35,921 nt of DNA. It comes from an uncultured Clostridia bacterium (GTDB lineage: Bacteria > Bacillota > Clostridia > Oscillospirales > Acutalibacteraceae). The notes below the pieces were generated by a model. That model worked only from the letters and a program-made list of their open reading frames with translations. It was not told the DNA's origin and ran no database searches. Position numbers and translations under genes: made by a program. The DNA is taken from the NCBI GenBank assembly GCA_947627345.1, contig CANQVS010000020.1:1-35921 (forward strand), read 5' to 3'. Below, piece by piece: positions 22,927 to 31,080 of the stretch (the stretch's first letter is position 1; each line of letters opens with the position of its first letter).

Positions 22927-23334
22927 AATTATTCCCCTTTTCTAAGAACAATTATGACAAACAATATTAAATTTTATGCCATAATTATAAATTTCACTTA
23001 TATTATGACTGTACAGTGCATATTTGACCGATCGTCATCGGCTTAACCATATTATAGTTTTTTTTCTTTATGCTTGCAATATGCTGTTCAATGCAATTTA
23101 TTCTGTCAACGCATTAATTTATGCAGATATTGCATAAGCAAATTTAATTATAATTTGAACAATTAAATTCAGTATTCTGCGTTGTGAAAATTTTATATGT
23201 TTTATTCAAGGCTAAATCGGGGATAGCATTTTGTAAGGATATTAACCATATGAAAGACTTCACGAATCGACTTGGAAATATAAAAGGTCAACCCAAATCG
23301 AGTTGACCTTACTGATTTTTATAATTATTTACTG
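22927..23334. other. 408-bp AT-rich intergenic region with palindromes
   Basis: No convincing gene. It holds ACTGTACAGT (23008-23017, perfect 10-bp palindrome) and TTATGCA-GATAT-TGCATAA (23119-23137). The first lies about 80 bp upstream of the acyl-CoA synthetase start and could be an operator for it. The right end holds the terminator of the leftward 23335-25434 operon. A 19-codon frame at 23250 is discussed under rejected items. Confidence 0.6.
23276..23316 (-). terminator. intrinsic terminator of the 23335-25434 operon
   Basis: AAGGTCAAC (23284-23292) and GTTGACCTT (23302-23310) form a perfect 9-bp stem with a 9-nt loop; leftward it is followed by TTATATTTCC. Confidence 0.8.
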
Positions 23335-23826
23335 TTAAACGAAATAAACCGTATATCCGTTATAGGGGACTTCTATTCGTTTCAGCGTATTGTCCCCGTT
23401 TCGTATAAGCTGAAATTTCTCCTTTTCTCCGCCGTCAAAAGTTGCGTTTATGACCTGCTTTTCTCTGTCGTAGGTATAGGAGCCTCGGTGCGTTCCGTCG
23501 TCCGCCGAACCGCTCGTCAGCCAAAGCTCAAAGGTTCCGTCGCCTTTAAGCGTAAGCGAGCCTTGATAGGAATCGTAACGGACATTATAAATATCCTCCA
23601 TATCAACCTCGTCACCGCTTGCGTCAAGCGCGCTTACGCTTTTAAAATCTCTGCCGACAAAATCGGCCGCTTCAAGCGAGGTATTAAGGTATATAACATA
23701 TGAAACGATGATTAAAACAGCGCACAAAACTACTACGGCGCACGCGATTATTAACGGTTTAAAATTCTTCTTTTTTTTCTTCGGGTATGGATTTTTACGT
23801 TTTTTTGACTTCTTTTTTTTACTCAT
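23335..23826 (-). CDS. lysine-rich single-pass protein with outer beta domain
   Basis: 163 aa. Residues 1-23 are almost all Lys/Arg/Ser (SKKKKSKKRKNPYPKKKKK), followed by one membrane helix (about 24-48, PLIIACAVVVLCAVLIIVSY) and an outer domain of about 110 residues with the strand-turn pattern LTLKGDGTFELWLTSG. The outer domain resembles a small lipocalin-like fold, as in the lipoprotein at 20707, but no family is certain. The ATG overlaps the upstream gene's stop by eight bases, and AGGAGAG precedes it, so translation is coupled. Last gene of the operon. Confidence 0.78.
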   Translation of the reverse strand: MSKKKKSKKRKNPYPKKKKKNFKPLIIACAVVVLCAVLIIVSYVIYLNTSLEAADFVGRDFKSVSALDASGDEVDMEDIYNVRYDSYQGSLTLKGDGTFELWLTSGSADDGTHRGSYTYDREKQVINATFDGGEKEKFQLIRNGDNTLKRIEVPYNGYTVYFV

Positions 23827-24748
23827 CAGAACTCTCCTGTTTTTTCTTCATCTCAATAAGAACACGACGGCGTATCATCTTGCCGTTAAAATAAAGATAT
23901 TCCTCCCCGTCCTTATTCTCGTCAAGGTCAAGCATAGAAAAATCAAGCTTTTCATCTTCGTTAAGCTGTGACTGCTTAGCCTCAATCTTTTTTCTAAGCT
24001 CCTCGGACTTAATTTCACCGTTCGATATAACGCTCTCCATATCCTTATAAACATAAAAATTCATAATATACGAAGCTGTAGACGGTACTATAAGCACGCC
24101 CAGAACGAGCATAATTATTACAAGTATTACTGCATTTGGCGCGGTAAAAAATATCGTTGCGCAAAAAATGAACAGTAAAAAAAGTCCCAAAGTAGCAAAG
24201 AAATTATTCTTAAATTCACCGAGCGCCATAAGCGCCGAATTTTTATAGATGTTTTTAAGCGATAAATCAAACGTGACAGTCATTACGGGAACATTATAGA
24301 AAATAAAAAGCATCGCCACCGCGATAACTACCGCTATTCCAAACGCAAAATAGAAAATTCCGTTATTTTCGTTTGCGAGCTTCCAGTAAAGCGTAATGGA
24401 TGAGTAGCATAAAAAAATTGCGAGATAAAGCACAATTCCGTGTATAAAAAAATACAGACAATTTTCCTTAAGGCCCTTGAAAAAAAGCTTAACGGTATTA
24501 ATATCATCCTGCTGTGTAACTATATTTCGTGTTATAAGGGTAAGCCCCGAAAAAAACGGAAAGACAAAAATTATCGGCGCAAACGTGATAAACGCGAGAT
24601 TAAGGCCTGTAAGGGTATTTATAAAATAAAACAGTACGGAAAATATAACAAGCGGTACGGAAAAAAGCAGATTTGCCAAAATAATTCTATGAAAATTTTT
24701 AAAATACCCCGAAAAAAATCGCGTTATACCCAGTTTTGTATTTTCCAT
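23819..24748 (-). CDS. polytopic membrane protein, YesL/DUF624-like
   Basis: 309 aa with about six hydrophobic helices (about 20-45, 50-72, 97-120, 130-153, 180-203 and 207-232) and a long charged cytoplasmic C-terminus (about 235-309, rich in Glu/Lys). The helical part, with LKENCLYFFIHGI and SLKNIYKNSALMALGEFKNN, resembles the YesL/DUF624 family of Firmicute membrane proteins, whose function is unknown. AGGAG precedes the ATG. It lies 14 bases after the SpoIIM-like gene and overlaps the next gene, so all three are one operon. Confidence 0.7.
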   Translation of the reverse strand: MENTKLGITRFFSGYFKNFHRIILANLLFSVPLVIFSVLFYFINTLTGLNLAFITFAPIIFVFPFFSGLTLITRNIVTQQDDINTVKLFFKGLKENCLYFFIHGIVLYLAIFLCYSSITLYWKLANENNGIFYFAFGIAVVIAVAMLFIFYNVPVMTVTFDLSLKNIYKNSALMALGEFKNNFFATLGLFLLFIFCATIFFTAPNAVILVIIMLVLGVLIVPSTASYIMNFYVYKDMESVISNGEIKSEELRKKIEAKQSQLNEDEKLDFSMLDLDENKDGEEYLYFNGKMIRRRVLIEMKKKQESSDE

Positions 24749-24762
24749 TTTACCCTATTCTC

Positions 24763-25434
24763 CTAAAATTTAAACAGTCCCGCAAAAACGCACCACAAAA
24801 GCGCGTCCGCAAATGACGCAATTAGCGCCCATATAAGAAACCTCAGGCTTTTCTTAAAAAATATCCCGAGAGCCTCTTTAAAAGGATAATTTCTCCCCTT
24901 TATAAGGTTTAAAAACATTTTTTTAAATATGTAGTAACACGCTGAAAGCTGGTGAACAAGCACCATACTGAATACGAAAACGCCCGGAAGAATTATTAAA
25001 AAATAAAACAACGCTCCCTTTATCCCGTAATTTGAAACGAGATATGCAGCGCTCACTCCTATTCCAAATCCTTTGAAAAACGCTATAAACGGCAACGCGA
25101 CGGCACCCCAAAGGCTTAACGCGCAAATCACGGCTAAAAACAAAAATATAAAATCGGAGGCAAAACTCGCGCAGAACGCGCCTGCTAAGCCGTTTTTAAG
25201 CCTTTCGGGGAGATTGGTAGTAAAAAGTAAATCGAGCGTTTTTAAAGTCTTTTGGCTAAAACTCCCGACCGAGGCGGACCCGAAAAACAATCCCAAAAGC
25301 ATTGACATTACAAAGAATATAATCGTACCCCTCCGCCTTAAAACCGACCTGACATCCGCTATGCTAGGAAGGCTGACGGCAGGAAGTCCGCGCCTGTTTC
25401 TTCTTTTTTTAAGAGTAAAAATTACACCCTTCAT
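24763..25434 (-). CDS. SpoIIM-like (stage II sporulation protein M family) membrane protein
   Basis: 223 aa. A basic N-terminus (about 1-36) precedes about five membrane helices. The pattern FFVMSMLLGLFFGSASVG, then ALPFIAFFKGFGIGVSAAYL and a late helix-rich end, matches the SpoIIM/DUF95 fold. In sporulating Firmicutes SpoIIM works with SpoIID and SpoIIP in engulfment; here there is no spoIID, spoIIP or spoIIQ beside it, so this could be a paralogue with another role. AGAGGGA serves as ribosome binding site. First gene of the operon. Confidence 0.75.
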   Translation of the reverse strand: MKGVIFTLKKRRNRRGLPAVSLPSIADVRSVLRRRGTIIFFVMSMLLGLFFGSASVGSFSQKTLKTLDLLFTTNLPERLKNGLAGAFCASFASDFIFLFLAVICALSLWGAVALPFIAFFKGFGIGVSAAYLVSNYGIKGALFYFLIILPGVFVFSMVLVHQLSACYYIFKKMFLNLIKGRNYPFKEALGIFFKKSLRFLIWALIASFADALLWCVFAGLFKF

Positions 25435-25546
25435 AATATCCCTCTTTCAGTTAACTTGTCCTACTGAAAAATATGCAAAGGGATATGATTTTATACTAAT
25501 CTCTTATTAAATGAAAAACATATTTTGAGATTGATTTCAGTGAATA

Positions 25547-27838
25547 TTAAAGGTGAAAGTCAGAATTATTGGGACATTTAAAGGAAATTCCGTACTCGTT
25601 TTGTTTGCCGTTGTTTTCATATTCATTAAAGAAAAATATTTCCAGCTCATCGGCACGTCTGTATAAAAGTCCCTTGTAACAGATACCGCTTGCGTGATGA
25701 TATTTTAAAAAGTTTTTCGCGTAGGTTTTAACAGAGACATTCTTCAGATTACGCGTAGAGGTATCGCTTGAACGGCGGGTAAGTTTATTCTTTTGAATAT
25801 AGCCCTTTGTGCCGTTTGTAAGCTTTACTTTATACCACGATGAATTATAAACATTTGTACTTACTAAACTGACTATCTCTCCCGCCTTAACTGTTTTAAG
25901 CTTTGTTGACGAGTTGTCAGCCTTTTTCCTAACCGCTGCAGACGTCGCATTTATATATCCTGTATTTTTATACGACGCTTTTCCGTAGCTTGAAGTGAGC
26001 GTATTGATAAGCTCGCTGTGATTGGTAATGGCATACGCGCCTAAGTTATACGAAAAGTCAACGAGCGCGTCAAAATGATTTTGGTTAAATTTTATCTTTT
26101 TATCGCTTAAAACCGAATTAATACGTGTGGTATAAGCCGACGCATTAATCGTTTTCACAAGATAAGCAAACGCTTCCTTTTCGGTCATCTTATTGTAGAA
26201 AGTAGTTCCCGAATAAACTACGCGACCGTAACCGACAGTCGGAGAATTTGCAACAAGGTTGTCCTCCTCGACTTCGGGACGAAAACCCTCATAATTGGCA
26301 ATATGCTTTATTACCTTTGTGGTCACAAGGCGGTCGCCCTTTGCGCAGGCGGTACGGCTGTCGCTTTTATTGACAAAAACCTGTCCCGAACCGCTTTCGC
26401 AGGTTTTATATTCCGCGTTTGACGCTGTACGCGAATACGCCTCAAAATTGTAAAATCCCGATTTTGAAAGCTTTTTGCTTGAGGTCCACACATAGCGTGA
26501 GCTGTCATTTGATTTTGCCGAATTAGTAAGCCAGCTCACCTTTTTATCGGGGTCTGTAATTTTAAACTTTACGTTTGATATGCTGTTGTCGGTAATAGCG
26601 TAAAACTTTATGTTCTGCCCGAGCAAAGCGGAATTTTCAGAGGTGTATGAGAAACGCACGGGGTTCGCTGATTTAACCTTTACGACGCATTCCTTAGCGC
26701 CCTTTGAGGTGTAAGCCGAAATTACCGCCGTACCTTTCTTCTTTCCTAAAACGTAGCCGTTTGTTACGGTTGCGATTGATTTATCGTATGACTTCCACTT
26801 CACACCGCTTGTAGACGATTTTAAAACAAGCGTCATACCCTTTTTTAAATTTGCGTTAGTCATTGAAATATGTACGGACTTGCCCTTTTTAACCTTAATT
26901 GTTTTTGAGGCGGACGCGTCTCCGTATTTAGCGGTTATCTTTGCTTTGCCCGCTTTCTTACCTGTAATAAGCCCCGTGCTGTCTACAGTCGCTATCTTTG
27001 TGTTTGAGCTTGTATAGCTGTAGTCTGTACCGCCCTTTGCTGTTATTCTTGCGTGGCAGTCAACATAAACAGCTGTCTTTGACAGCGATACGGAAACAAC
27101 GCGCTTTTTCACATTGACGGTACAACTTGAACTTTTTCCCGACTTGCTCGTTGCGGTAATTTTTACCGAACCTGCGGTTTTCGGAGTTACAATTCCCGAA
27201 GATGAAACCGTTGCGATTGAACTGTCGGAGCTTTTGTAGCTTACGGATTTTTTACACTCCGCCTTAATATTAATCGTACTGTCGGTATAAACTTCATAAG
27301 AGCTTTTTGGAAATTTAACCTCCGCACTTTTTACAGTTATACTGCACGAGGATTTCTTAGAACCTGCTTTGGCTGTAATAACGGTCTTACCGTTTTTAAG
27401 GCAGGTAATTACCCCTTTGGAATCAATCTTCGCAACCGACTTATCGGAGCTTGTCCACTTAACGGCTTTCTTGGTTGTATTAATATAATTTTTAACCGTT
27501 ACCGTATAACCTTTGTATCCTGTTGCACTCTCGGGAATAAGGAGCTGATTTTTCTTGAATTTTATGTAACTCTTATCGACGTATCCCTTTTTCCCCGATT
27601 TAATCTGTACTTTATACCAGCTTTTATTATAAGTTCTGGAATTCAAAACTGTCAGCTTTGTTTTCTTTTTTAAAGTTTTTAAGACGCCAAAGTTTTTTCC
27701 TGCTCCTTTTCGCACATTGAGCGAATCAGTATTAACGTATGCCGAAATGCCCGATACGGCCCCGGCATAAATTACCGAGCCTGCGGACAAAATTATTATC
27801 ATTAAAATAAACACAGATATTTTCTTAAACAATTTCAT
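25547..27838 (-). CDS. secreted GH24 lysozyme with SH3b and Big_2 domains
   Basis: 763 aa. Signal peptide (1-27); SH3b domain about 34-95 (TDSLNVRKGAGKNFGVLKTL); about four Big_2 Ig-like repeats to about residue 390 (KWTSSDKSVAKIDSKGVITC and similar); then a GH24 (T4-lysozyme type) domain from about 505. HIANYEGFRPEV carries the catalytic Glu (E517), followed by VGYGRVV and FDALVDFSYNLGA. At about 621-684 a second SH3b domain interrupts the enzyme, which resumes at about 710 with the conserved end YHHASGICYKGLLYRRADEL. The start is the ATG at 27838: GGGTGAG lies seven bases upstream, whereas the GTG four codons earlier has no site. A wall-hydrolysing role is very likely; whether it acts on self or competitors is open. 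Confidence 0.85.
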   Translation of the reverse strand: MKLFKKISVFILMIIILSAGSVIYAGAVSGISAYVNTDSLNVRKGAGKNFGVLKTLKKKTKLTVLNSRTYNKSWYKVQIKSGKKGYVDKSYIKFKKNQLLIPESATGYKGYTVTVKNYINTTKKAVKWTSSDKSVAKIDSKGVITCLKNGKTVITAKAGSKKSSCSITVKSAEVKFPKSSYEVYTDSTINIKAECKKSVSYKSSDSSIATVSSSGIVTPKTAGSVKITATSKSGKSSSCTVNVKKRVVSVSLSKTAVYVDCHARITAKGGTDYSYTSSNTKIATVDSTGLITGKKAGKAKITAKYGDASASKTIKVKKGKSVHISMTNANLKKGMTLVLKSSTSGVKWKSYDKSIATVTNGYVLGKKKGTAVISAYTSKGAKECVVKVKSANPVRFSYTSENSALLGQNIKFYAITDNSISNVKFKITDPDKKVSWLTNSAKSNDSSRYVWTSSKKLSKSGFYNFEAYSRTASNAEYKTCESGSGQVFVNKSDSRTACAKGDRLVTTKVIKHIANYEGFRPEVEEDNLVANSPTVGYGRVVYSGTTFYNKMTEKEAFAYLVKTINASAYTTRINSVLSDKKIKFNQNHFDALVDFSYNLGAYAITNHSELINTLTSSYGKASYKNTGYINATSAAVRKKADNSSTKLKTVKAGEIVSLVSTNVYNSSWYKVKLTNGTKGYIQKNKLTRRSSDTSTRNLKNVSVKTYAKNFLKYHHASGICYKGLLYRRADELEIFFFNEYENNGKQNEYGISFKCPNNSDFHL

Positions 27839-27928
27839 ATCTTCACTCACCCGTCATTATAATTTCAATATCCAACACCAATTTATTTTATCATAAAAGA
27901 ATTAAAATTTCAAATTAAACCCTTGTAA

Positions 27929-28468
27929 CTAATTAATGGGCGGATTTTTAAAAATCCTGTTTCTGATTGTATTTATGTAACGCACAAGCAGAATCGTAAC
28001 GCACCTGTCGTACACAATGAAAAACACTTCGGCAACCGCCAAAAATGCCCAGGGAACATAAAATCCGAAAACGGTAAATTCCTCATCGGGGATTGCGAGA
28101 ACAAACTTGCAGACGCTGAACGCAGATACCATACATACTGTAAAAACCGCGTATTTTATAATATACTGTACTGCCCTCGACTTTAATCTTTCTATCGCGC
28201 TTTTTGCTATCGGGTAGAATCCGAAAAAAGCGACAAAGTAAGCCACAGCCTCTTTATCTCCCGCTAAAAAAATTGACAGAACAGACACGGCGACATACGC
28301 GCCCACAGCCCACTTTTCTCCAAACTCAATTACAATTGCCGAAAGCAAAATGCCCGAAAAGCAAGGGAAAGCGTAAGTCGCGACAGGGATTATTCCCGTT
28401 GAAATCATCAGCACGACCGATAAAGCGCATATAAGTCCGCAAAATGCTACACGAAACGAATTTTTCAT
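27929..28468 (-). CDS. polytopic membrane protein, unknown function
   Basis: 179 aa with about five or six hydrophobic helices (FCGLICALSVVLMISTG onward). Compactness and helix count resemble substrate-binding S components of ECF transporters, but no signature motif is clear, so this is only a suggestion. Its ATG overlaps the TGA of the J-domain gene by one base (TGATG), a classical coupling signal; a TTG further upstream is less likely. It is the last gene of the DUF5685 operon and ends 91 bases before the GH24 gene's start, in the same orientation. Confidence 0.7.
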   Translation of the reverse strand: MKNSFRVAFCGLICALSVVLMISTGIIPVATYAFPCFSGILLSAIVIEFGEKWAVGAYVAVSVLSIFLAGDKEAVAYFVAFFGFYPIAKSAIERLKSRAVQYIIKYAVFTVCMVSAFSVCKFVLAIPDEEFTVFGFYVPWAFLAVAEVFFIVYDRCVTILLVRYINTIRNRIFKNPPIN

Positions 28469-29067
28469 CAGTAGCCACCGCAGCAGCCTCTGCAAAGGCA
28501 GTTAAGGCACATAGTTCCCGCGCATATGTCGCACACTCCGCACTCACTTCCCGTAGTACCGACCGTATCGTATCCTCCGAAACCGTAACTCTGCTGACGG
28601 CTCATATTGTTAAGCGCCTGACGGTATTCCATATTATTCGGCTCCATCTGGCAGGCACGCTGAAAATGCTGAACTGCCTGCTGCATCCAACCGCGTCTGA
28701 AATAGCACATTCCTCTAAGGAAATACCACTCCGCGCTGTGCTCATAAGATGTTTCGGAATCAAGTATCCGCTCTGCCTCGTCCAAGCGGTTCTGCTGAAT
28801 AAGCGAGCGCACATTTGCGTACCTCGATGATGAATTTGAATACGTTCCCGAATAGGAAGAACCTGTTGTGCTTTGTCCTTTTCGTGTATTCATTATATAG
28901 TCGTATGCCTCGTTGACTTCTTTCATCTTCTCTTCGGCAACATCCGCAAGCGGACTGTCCGTGTAATTATCGGGATGATACTTTTTCGCAAGATTGCGGT
29001 AAGCCGCCTTTATTTCATTTTCACTTGCGCTCGGCGATACGCCCAGCACTTCATACGGGTCCTTCAT
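28468..29067 (-). CDS. J-domain protein with TPR-like repeats and Cys-rich tail
   Basis: 199 aa. A J domain (about 2-62) with the HPD triad H31-P32-D33 (KKYHPDNY) would stimulate an Hsp70/DnaK ATPase. A Ser/Tyr-rich linker follows, then two TPR-like helical pairs (about 85-155, with [20 protein letters not shown]), then a tail with nine Cys in 24 residues ([21 protein letters not shown]). The tail is not the DnaJ zinc-finger layout; it could bind metal. It overlaps the upstream DUF5685 gene by 17 bases and abuts the membrane-protein gene. GAGGTAG precedes the ATG. The client may be the neighbouring membrane or Cys-rich protein (inference). Confidence 0.88.
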   Translation of the reverse strand: MKDPYEVLGVSPSASENEIKAAYRNLAKKYHPDNYTDSPLADVAEEKMKEVNEAYDYIMNTRKGQSTTGSSYSGTYSNSSSRYANVRSLIQQNRLDEAERILDSETSYEHSAEWYFLRGMCYFRRGWMQQAVQHFQRACQMEPNNMEYRQALNNMSRQQSYGFGGYDTVGTTGSECGVCDICAGTMCLNCLCRGCCGGY

Positions 29068-29905
29068 ATTCTACCTCAAATTTTTTAATTATTTCGGACT
29101 GAACAGCCGGCAGTCCCTTTAAAATAACATTATCTATTATACCCTTAAAATCCACCAAGTCGAGCAGATTATACGCCTCAAAGGTCATTGCCAATGAATG
29201 CGAAAGGTTATTTTTCATAACGTCAAGTCTGTTTTCCTCATACATATTAAACGGGTTGAAGTTACCCGATTTGCTGTCCTTATTAAAATCGTCTACAGCA
29301 TCGGCAAGATATATAAAACGCCCTAAGCCGTAACCGATTTGGCGGTAAATACGGCTTTCTTTTCCGCTGCCCTCAATCTCTAAAACCGAAGCGAGAAACT
29401 CAGCCGTGGGGTCAGCCGCCATATCAAGACCGCACTCGGGATTTTCTTCGGCTTTTCTCTGACTGTTAAGCATATTTTCAGCCAGTCTGTCAAGCTTGGG
29501 ATAACGTTTCATCGCTTTCTTCCGCCAATGAGACAGCAAAGGCTTTACCGTCTTTAATAAAAAACGCTTAAAAAATCGGCCATCATCAATATCGTCGAGG
29601 ATTTTATAGTAGGAAAGAATAATATTTACCGCCGACGCCTTACTTAAAGCGTCGTCCTCACATTTACAAAATCCACAGCCTTTAAGCGGATTAAAACGGC
29701 ATCTTCCCTTTTCAAATCCTTTACAACTGCGTTTAAGCGACATTAAAAACAACGCGTAAAAGGTACAGTCGTAGCTTAGAAGAAATCGCGACAAAAAGGA
29801 ATATTCCTTACCCATTTGTCTGCAAAGTCCGCAGTAGACGGATTTATACGCCTCGTACTCGCGCACGAGTAAATCACCTTTGTAAATTTTAATATATCCG
29901 AACAC
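29051..29905 (-). CDS. DUF5685 family protein
   Basis: 284 aa. The start is GTG at 29905, giving [25 protein letters not shown] lies eight bases upstream and the family normally begins this way. An ATG further upstream would add 21 residues without a site. Cys clusters (YCGLCRQMG, then [14 protein letters not shown]) look like metal ligands; the rest is helical, with an Asp-rich [12 protein letters not shown] segment reminiscent of prenyltransferase-like folds. Function unknown. From memory, DUF5685 is commonly found next to J-domain genes in Clostridia, as here. First gene of the operon. Confidence 0.85.
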   Translation of the reverse strand: MFGYIKIYKGDLLVREYEAYKSVYCGLCRQMGKEYSFLSRFLLSYDCTFYALFLMSLKRSCKGFEKGRCRFNPLKGCGFCKCEDDALSKASAVNIILSYYKILDDIDDGRFFKRFLLKTVKPLLSHWRKKAMKRYPKLDRLAENMLNSQRKAEENPECGLDMAADPTAEFLASVLEIEGSGKESRIYRQIGYGLGRFIYLADAVDDFNKDSKSGNFNPFNMYEENRLDVMKNNLSHSLAMTFEAYNLLDLVDFKGIIDNVILKGLPAVQSEIIKKFEVEYEGPV

Positions 29906-29939
29906 CGCAAAATCTCCTAATAAAAGCCTATTCATTTTT

Positions 29940-29968
29940 ATTTTACTATAAATCTTATTATTTAACAA
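29940..29968 (-). promoter_or_regulatory. promoter for the DUF5685 operon
   Basis: Read leftward: TTGTTA (29968-29963), a 17-bp spacer, TAAAAT (29945-29940). About 35 bp before the GTG start. Confidence 0.65.
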
Positions 29969-30012
29969 GGGATTTATAGCGGAAAATGTTTACTTATATG
30001 TTTTTAATTTGT

Positions 30013-30040
30013 TTGTTTAATAAACTTAATTTTATATAAA
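30013..30040 (+). promoter_or_regulatory. possible promoter for the 30098 gene
   Basis: TTGTTT (30013-30018), 16 bp, TATAAA (30035-30040). It is divergent from the DUF5685 promoter in a very AT-rich gap. Confidence 0.4.
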
Positions 30041-30097
30041 AAACTGTCACAAAATTTATTCTTTCAGGGTTGCAGTGATAAAGGAGGTTTTTTATAA

Positions 30098-30373
30098 ATA
30101 AAACATTTTAGGTTATTATCCGTCTTTATGGCATTTTTGATAGCGTTCTCCGCGCTTTCGACTGCCTCGGTTTACGCGAATGAAGTTGAAGTCAGCAGTA
30201 CGGAAGATACCTCAACAAATGAGAATGAGGAAATTAAAAAATTTGAGGAAAATCTTCATTCCTGCGGTTACAATCCCGATTTTTGCGTAAAATTCGGAAA
30301 GGTTAACGATGTTTATGTATACAAAGCAGGCGCTGGGATGTTTACTTATAAGATGATTTGGACTATAATGTAA
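30098..30373 (+). pseudogene. secreted small protein with apparent ATG-to-ATA start loss
   Basis: Read from ATA at 30098 this frame gives a textbook signal peptide, (M)KHFRLLSVFMAFLIAFSALS, with cleavage near VYA-NE, then about 60 polar residues and a TAA at 30371. AAGGAGG (30081-30087) lies ten bases before the ATA, and an in-frame TAA sits immediately before it, so no earlier start exists. The first ATG (30128) would remove the charged n-region and has no ribosome binding site. The gene therefore looks inactivated at its start codon, or uses a non-standard start. Product family unknown; the C-terminus may also be frame-damaged. Confidence 0.5.
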
Positions 30374-30402
30374 CATATAAATGTGACAGTTGGTTGATGA
30401 AA

Positions 30403-30957
30403 ATGAATGTTTATGATTTTGACAACACGATTTACGATGGCGATTCGACAGCGGACTTTTATCTTTTTTGCCTAAAAAAACACCCCTCAATTATAAAATT
30501 TTTACCCTCGCTTTTAAAAGCCGTGATAAAATTTTATATACTTAAAAGGGGCAGTAAAACGGATATGAAACAGACGATGTACCGATTTTTGAACAAAATA
30601 AATCCAGATGAAGATATTTCGGATTTTTGGAAAAGTCACCAAAAAAAAATAAAAAGCTGGTATTTAAAACAGCAAAAGGAGGATGATGTTATTATTTCCG
30701 CATCCGCTGAATTTCTTTTAAAACCGATTTGCGACAGTCTTAATATAAAACACCTTATCGCTTCTAATGTGGACAAAAATACGGGAAAATATACGGGCGT
30801 CAACTGCCACGGCAGGGAAAAGGTACGGCTTTTCAGAGAAAAATACAACGGCGAAATAGATGAATTTTACTCCGACAGCAAAAGCGACGCTCCGCTTGCA
30901 GAAATCAGCAAAAAATCATTTATAATTAATGGTAAAAAAATAACAAACTGGAAGTAG
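30403..30957 (+). CDS. HAD-superfamily (IB-type) phosphatase
   Basis: 184 aa. MNVYDFDNTIYDGDST carries the DxDxT motif with nucleophile D5 and D7. Motif II is LIASNVD (Ser), the Lys of motif III is probably in GREKVRLF, and motif IV is FYSDSKSDAPL. The helical cap (about 20-105) is typical of subfamily IB, which includes phosphoserine and phospholipid phosphatases; the true substrate cannot be read. The ATG at 30403 matches the family start; ATG 30397 is possible, and neither has a clear ribosome binding site, which may mean coupling to the broken gene just upstream. Confidence 0.85.
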   Translation: MNVYDFDNTIYDGDSTADFYLFCLKKHPSIIKFLPSLLKAVIKFYILKRGSKTDMKQTMYRFLNKINPDEDISDFWKSHQKKIKSWYLKQQKEDDVIISASAEFLLKPICDSLNIKHLIASNVDKNTGKYTGVNCHGREKVRLFREKYNGEIDEFYSDSKSDAPLAEISKKSFIINGKKITNWK

Positions 30958-30991
30958 CGTATTCCACAAAAACTTTTTAGTAAATATTACT

Positions 30992-31027
30992 AATTGATGT
31001 ATATGTTTTTTAGGCACATCATCAATT
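30992..31027 (+). promoter_or_regulatory. AATTGATG inverted repeat before the large LRR gene
   Basis: AATTGATG (30992-30999) and CATCAATT (31020-31027) form a perfect 8-bp inverted repeat with a 20-nt centre, about 55 bp before the start of the large LRR gene. It may be an operator or the end of the HAD transcript; no strong T tail follows. Confidence 0.35.
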
Positions 31028-31080
31028 TATAAAATATTAAACCTTTGATAAAATATACTATACAAAGAGGAGGAGAAAAA

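Noticed and set aside
23250..23309. 19-codon frame with an AAGGA site upstream (MKDFTNRLGNIKGQ...)
   Set aside because: Very short, ends within a terminator stem, and lies in otherwise gene-free AT-rich sequence; a chance frame is more likely.
25435..25546. Terminator after the GH24 lysozyme gene
   Set aside because: AATCTC/GAGATT can pair, but the loop is long and no T run follows; not convincing as an intrinsic terminator.
30128..30373. Normal 81-residue gene starting at the first ATG
   Set aside because: That ATG lies in the middle of a signal peptide and lacks a ribosome binding site; upstream codons and SD point to a lost start at 30098.
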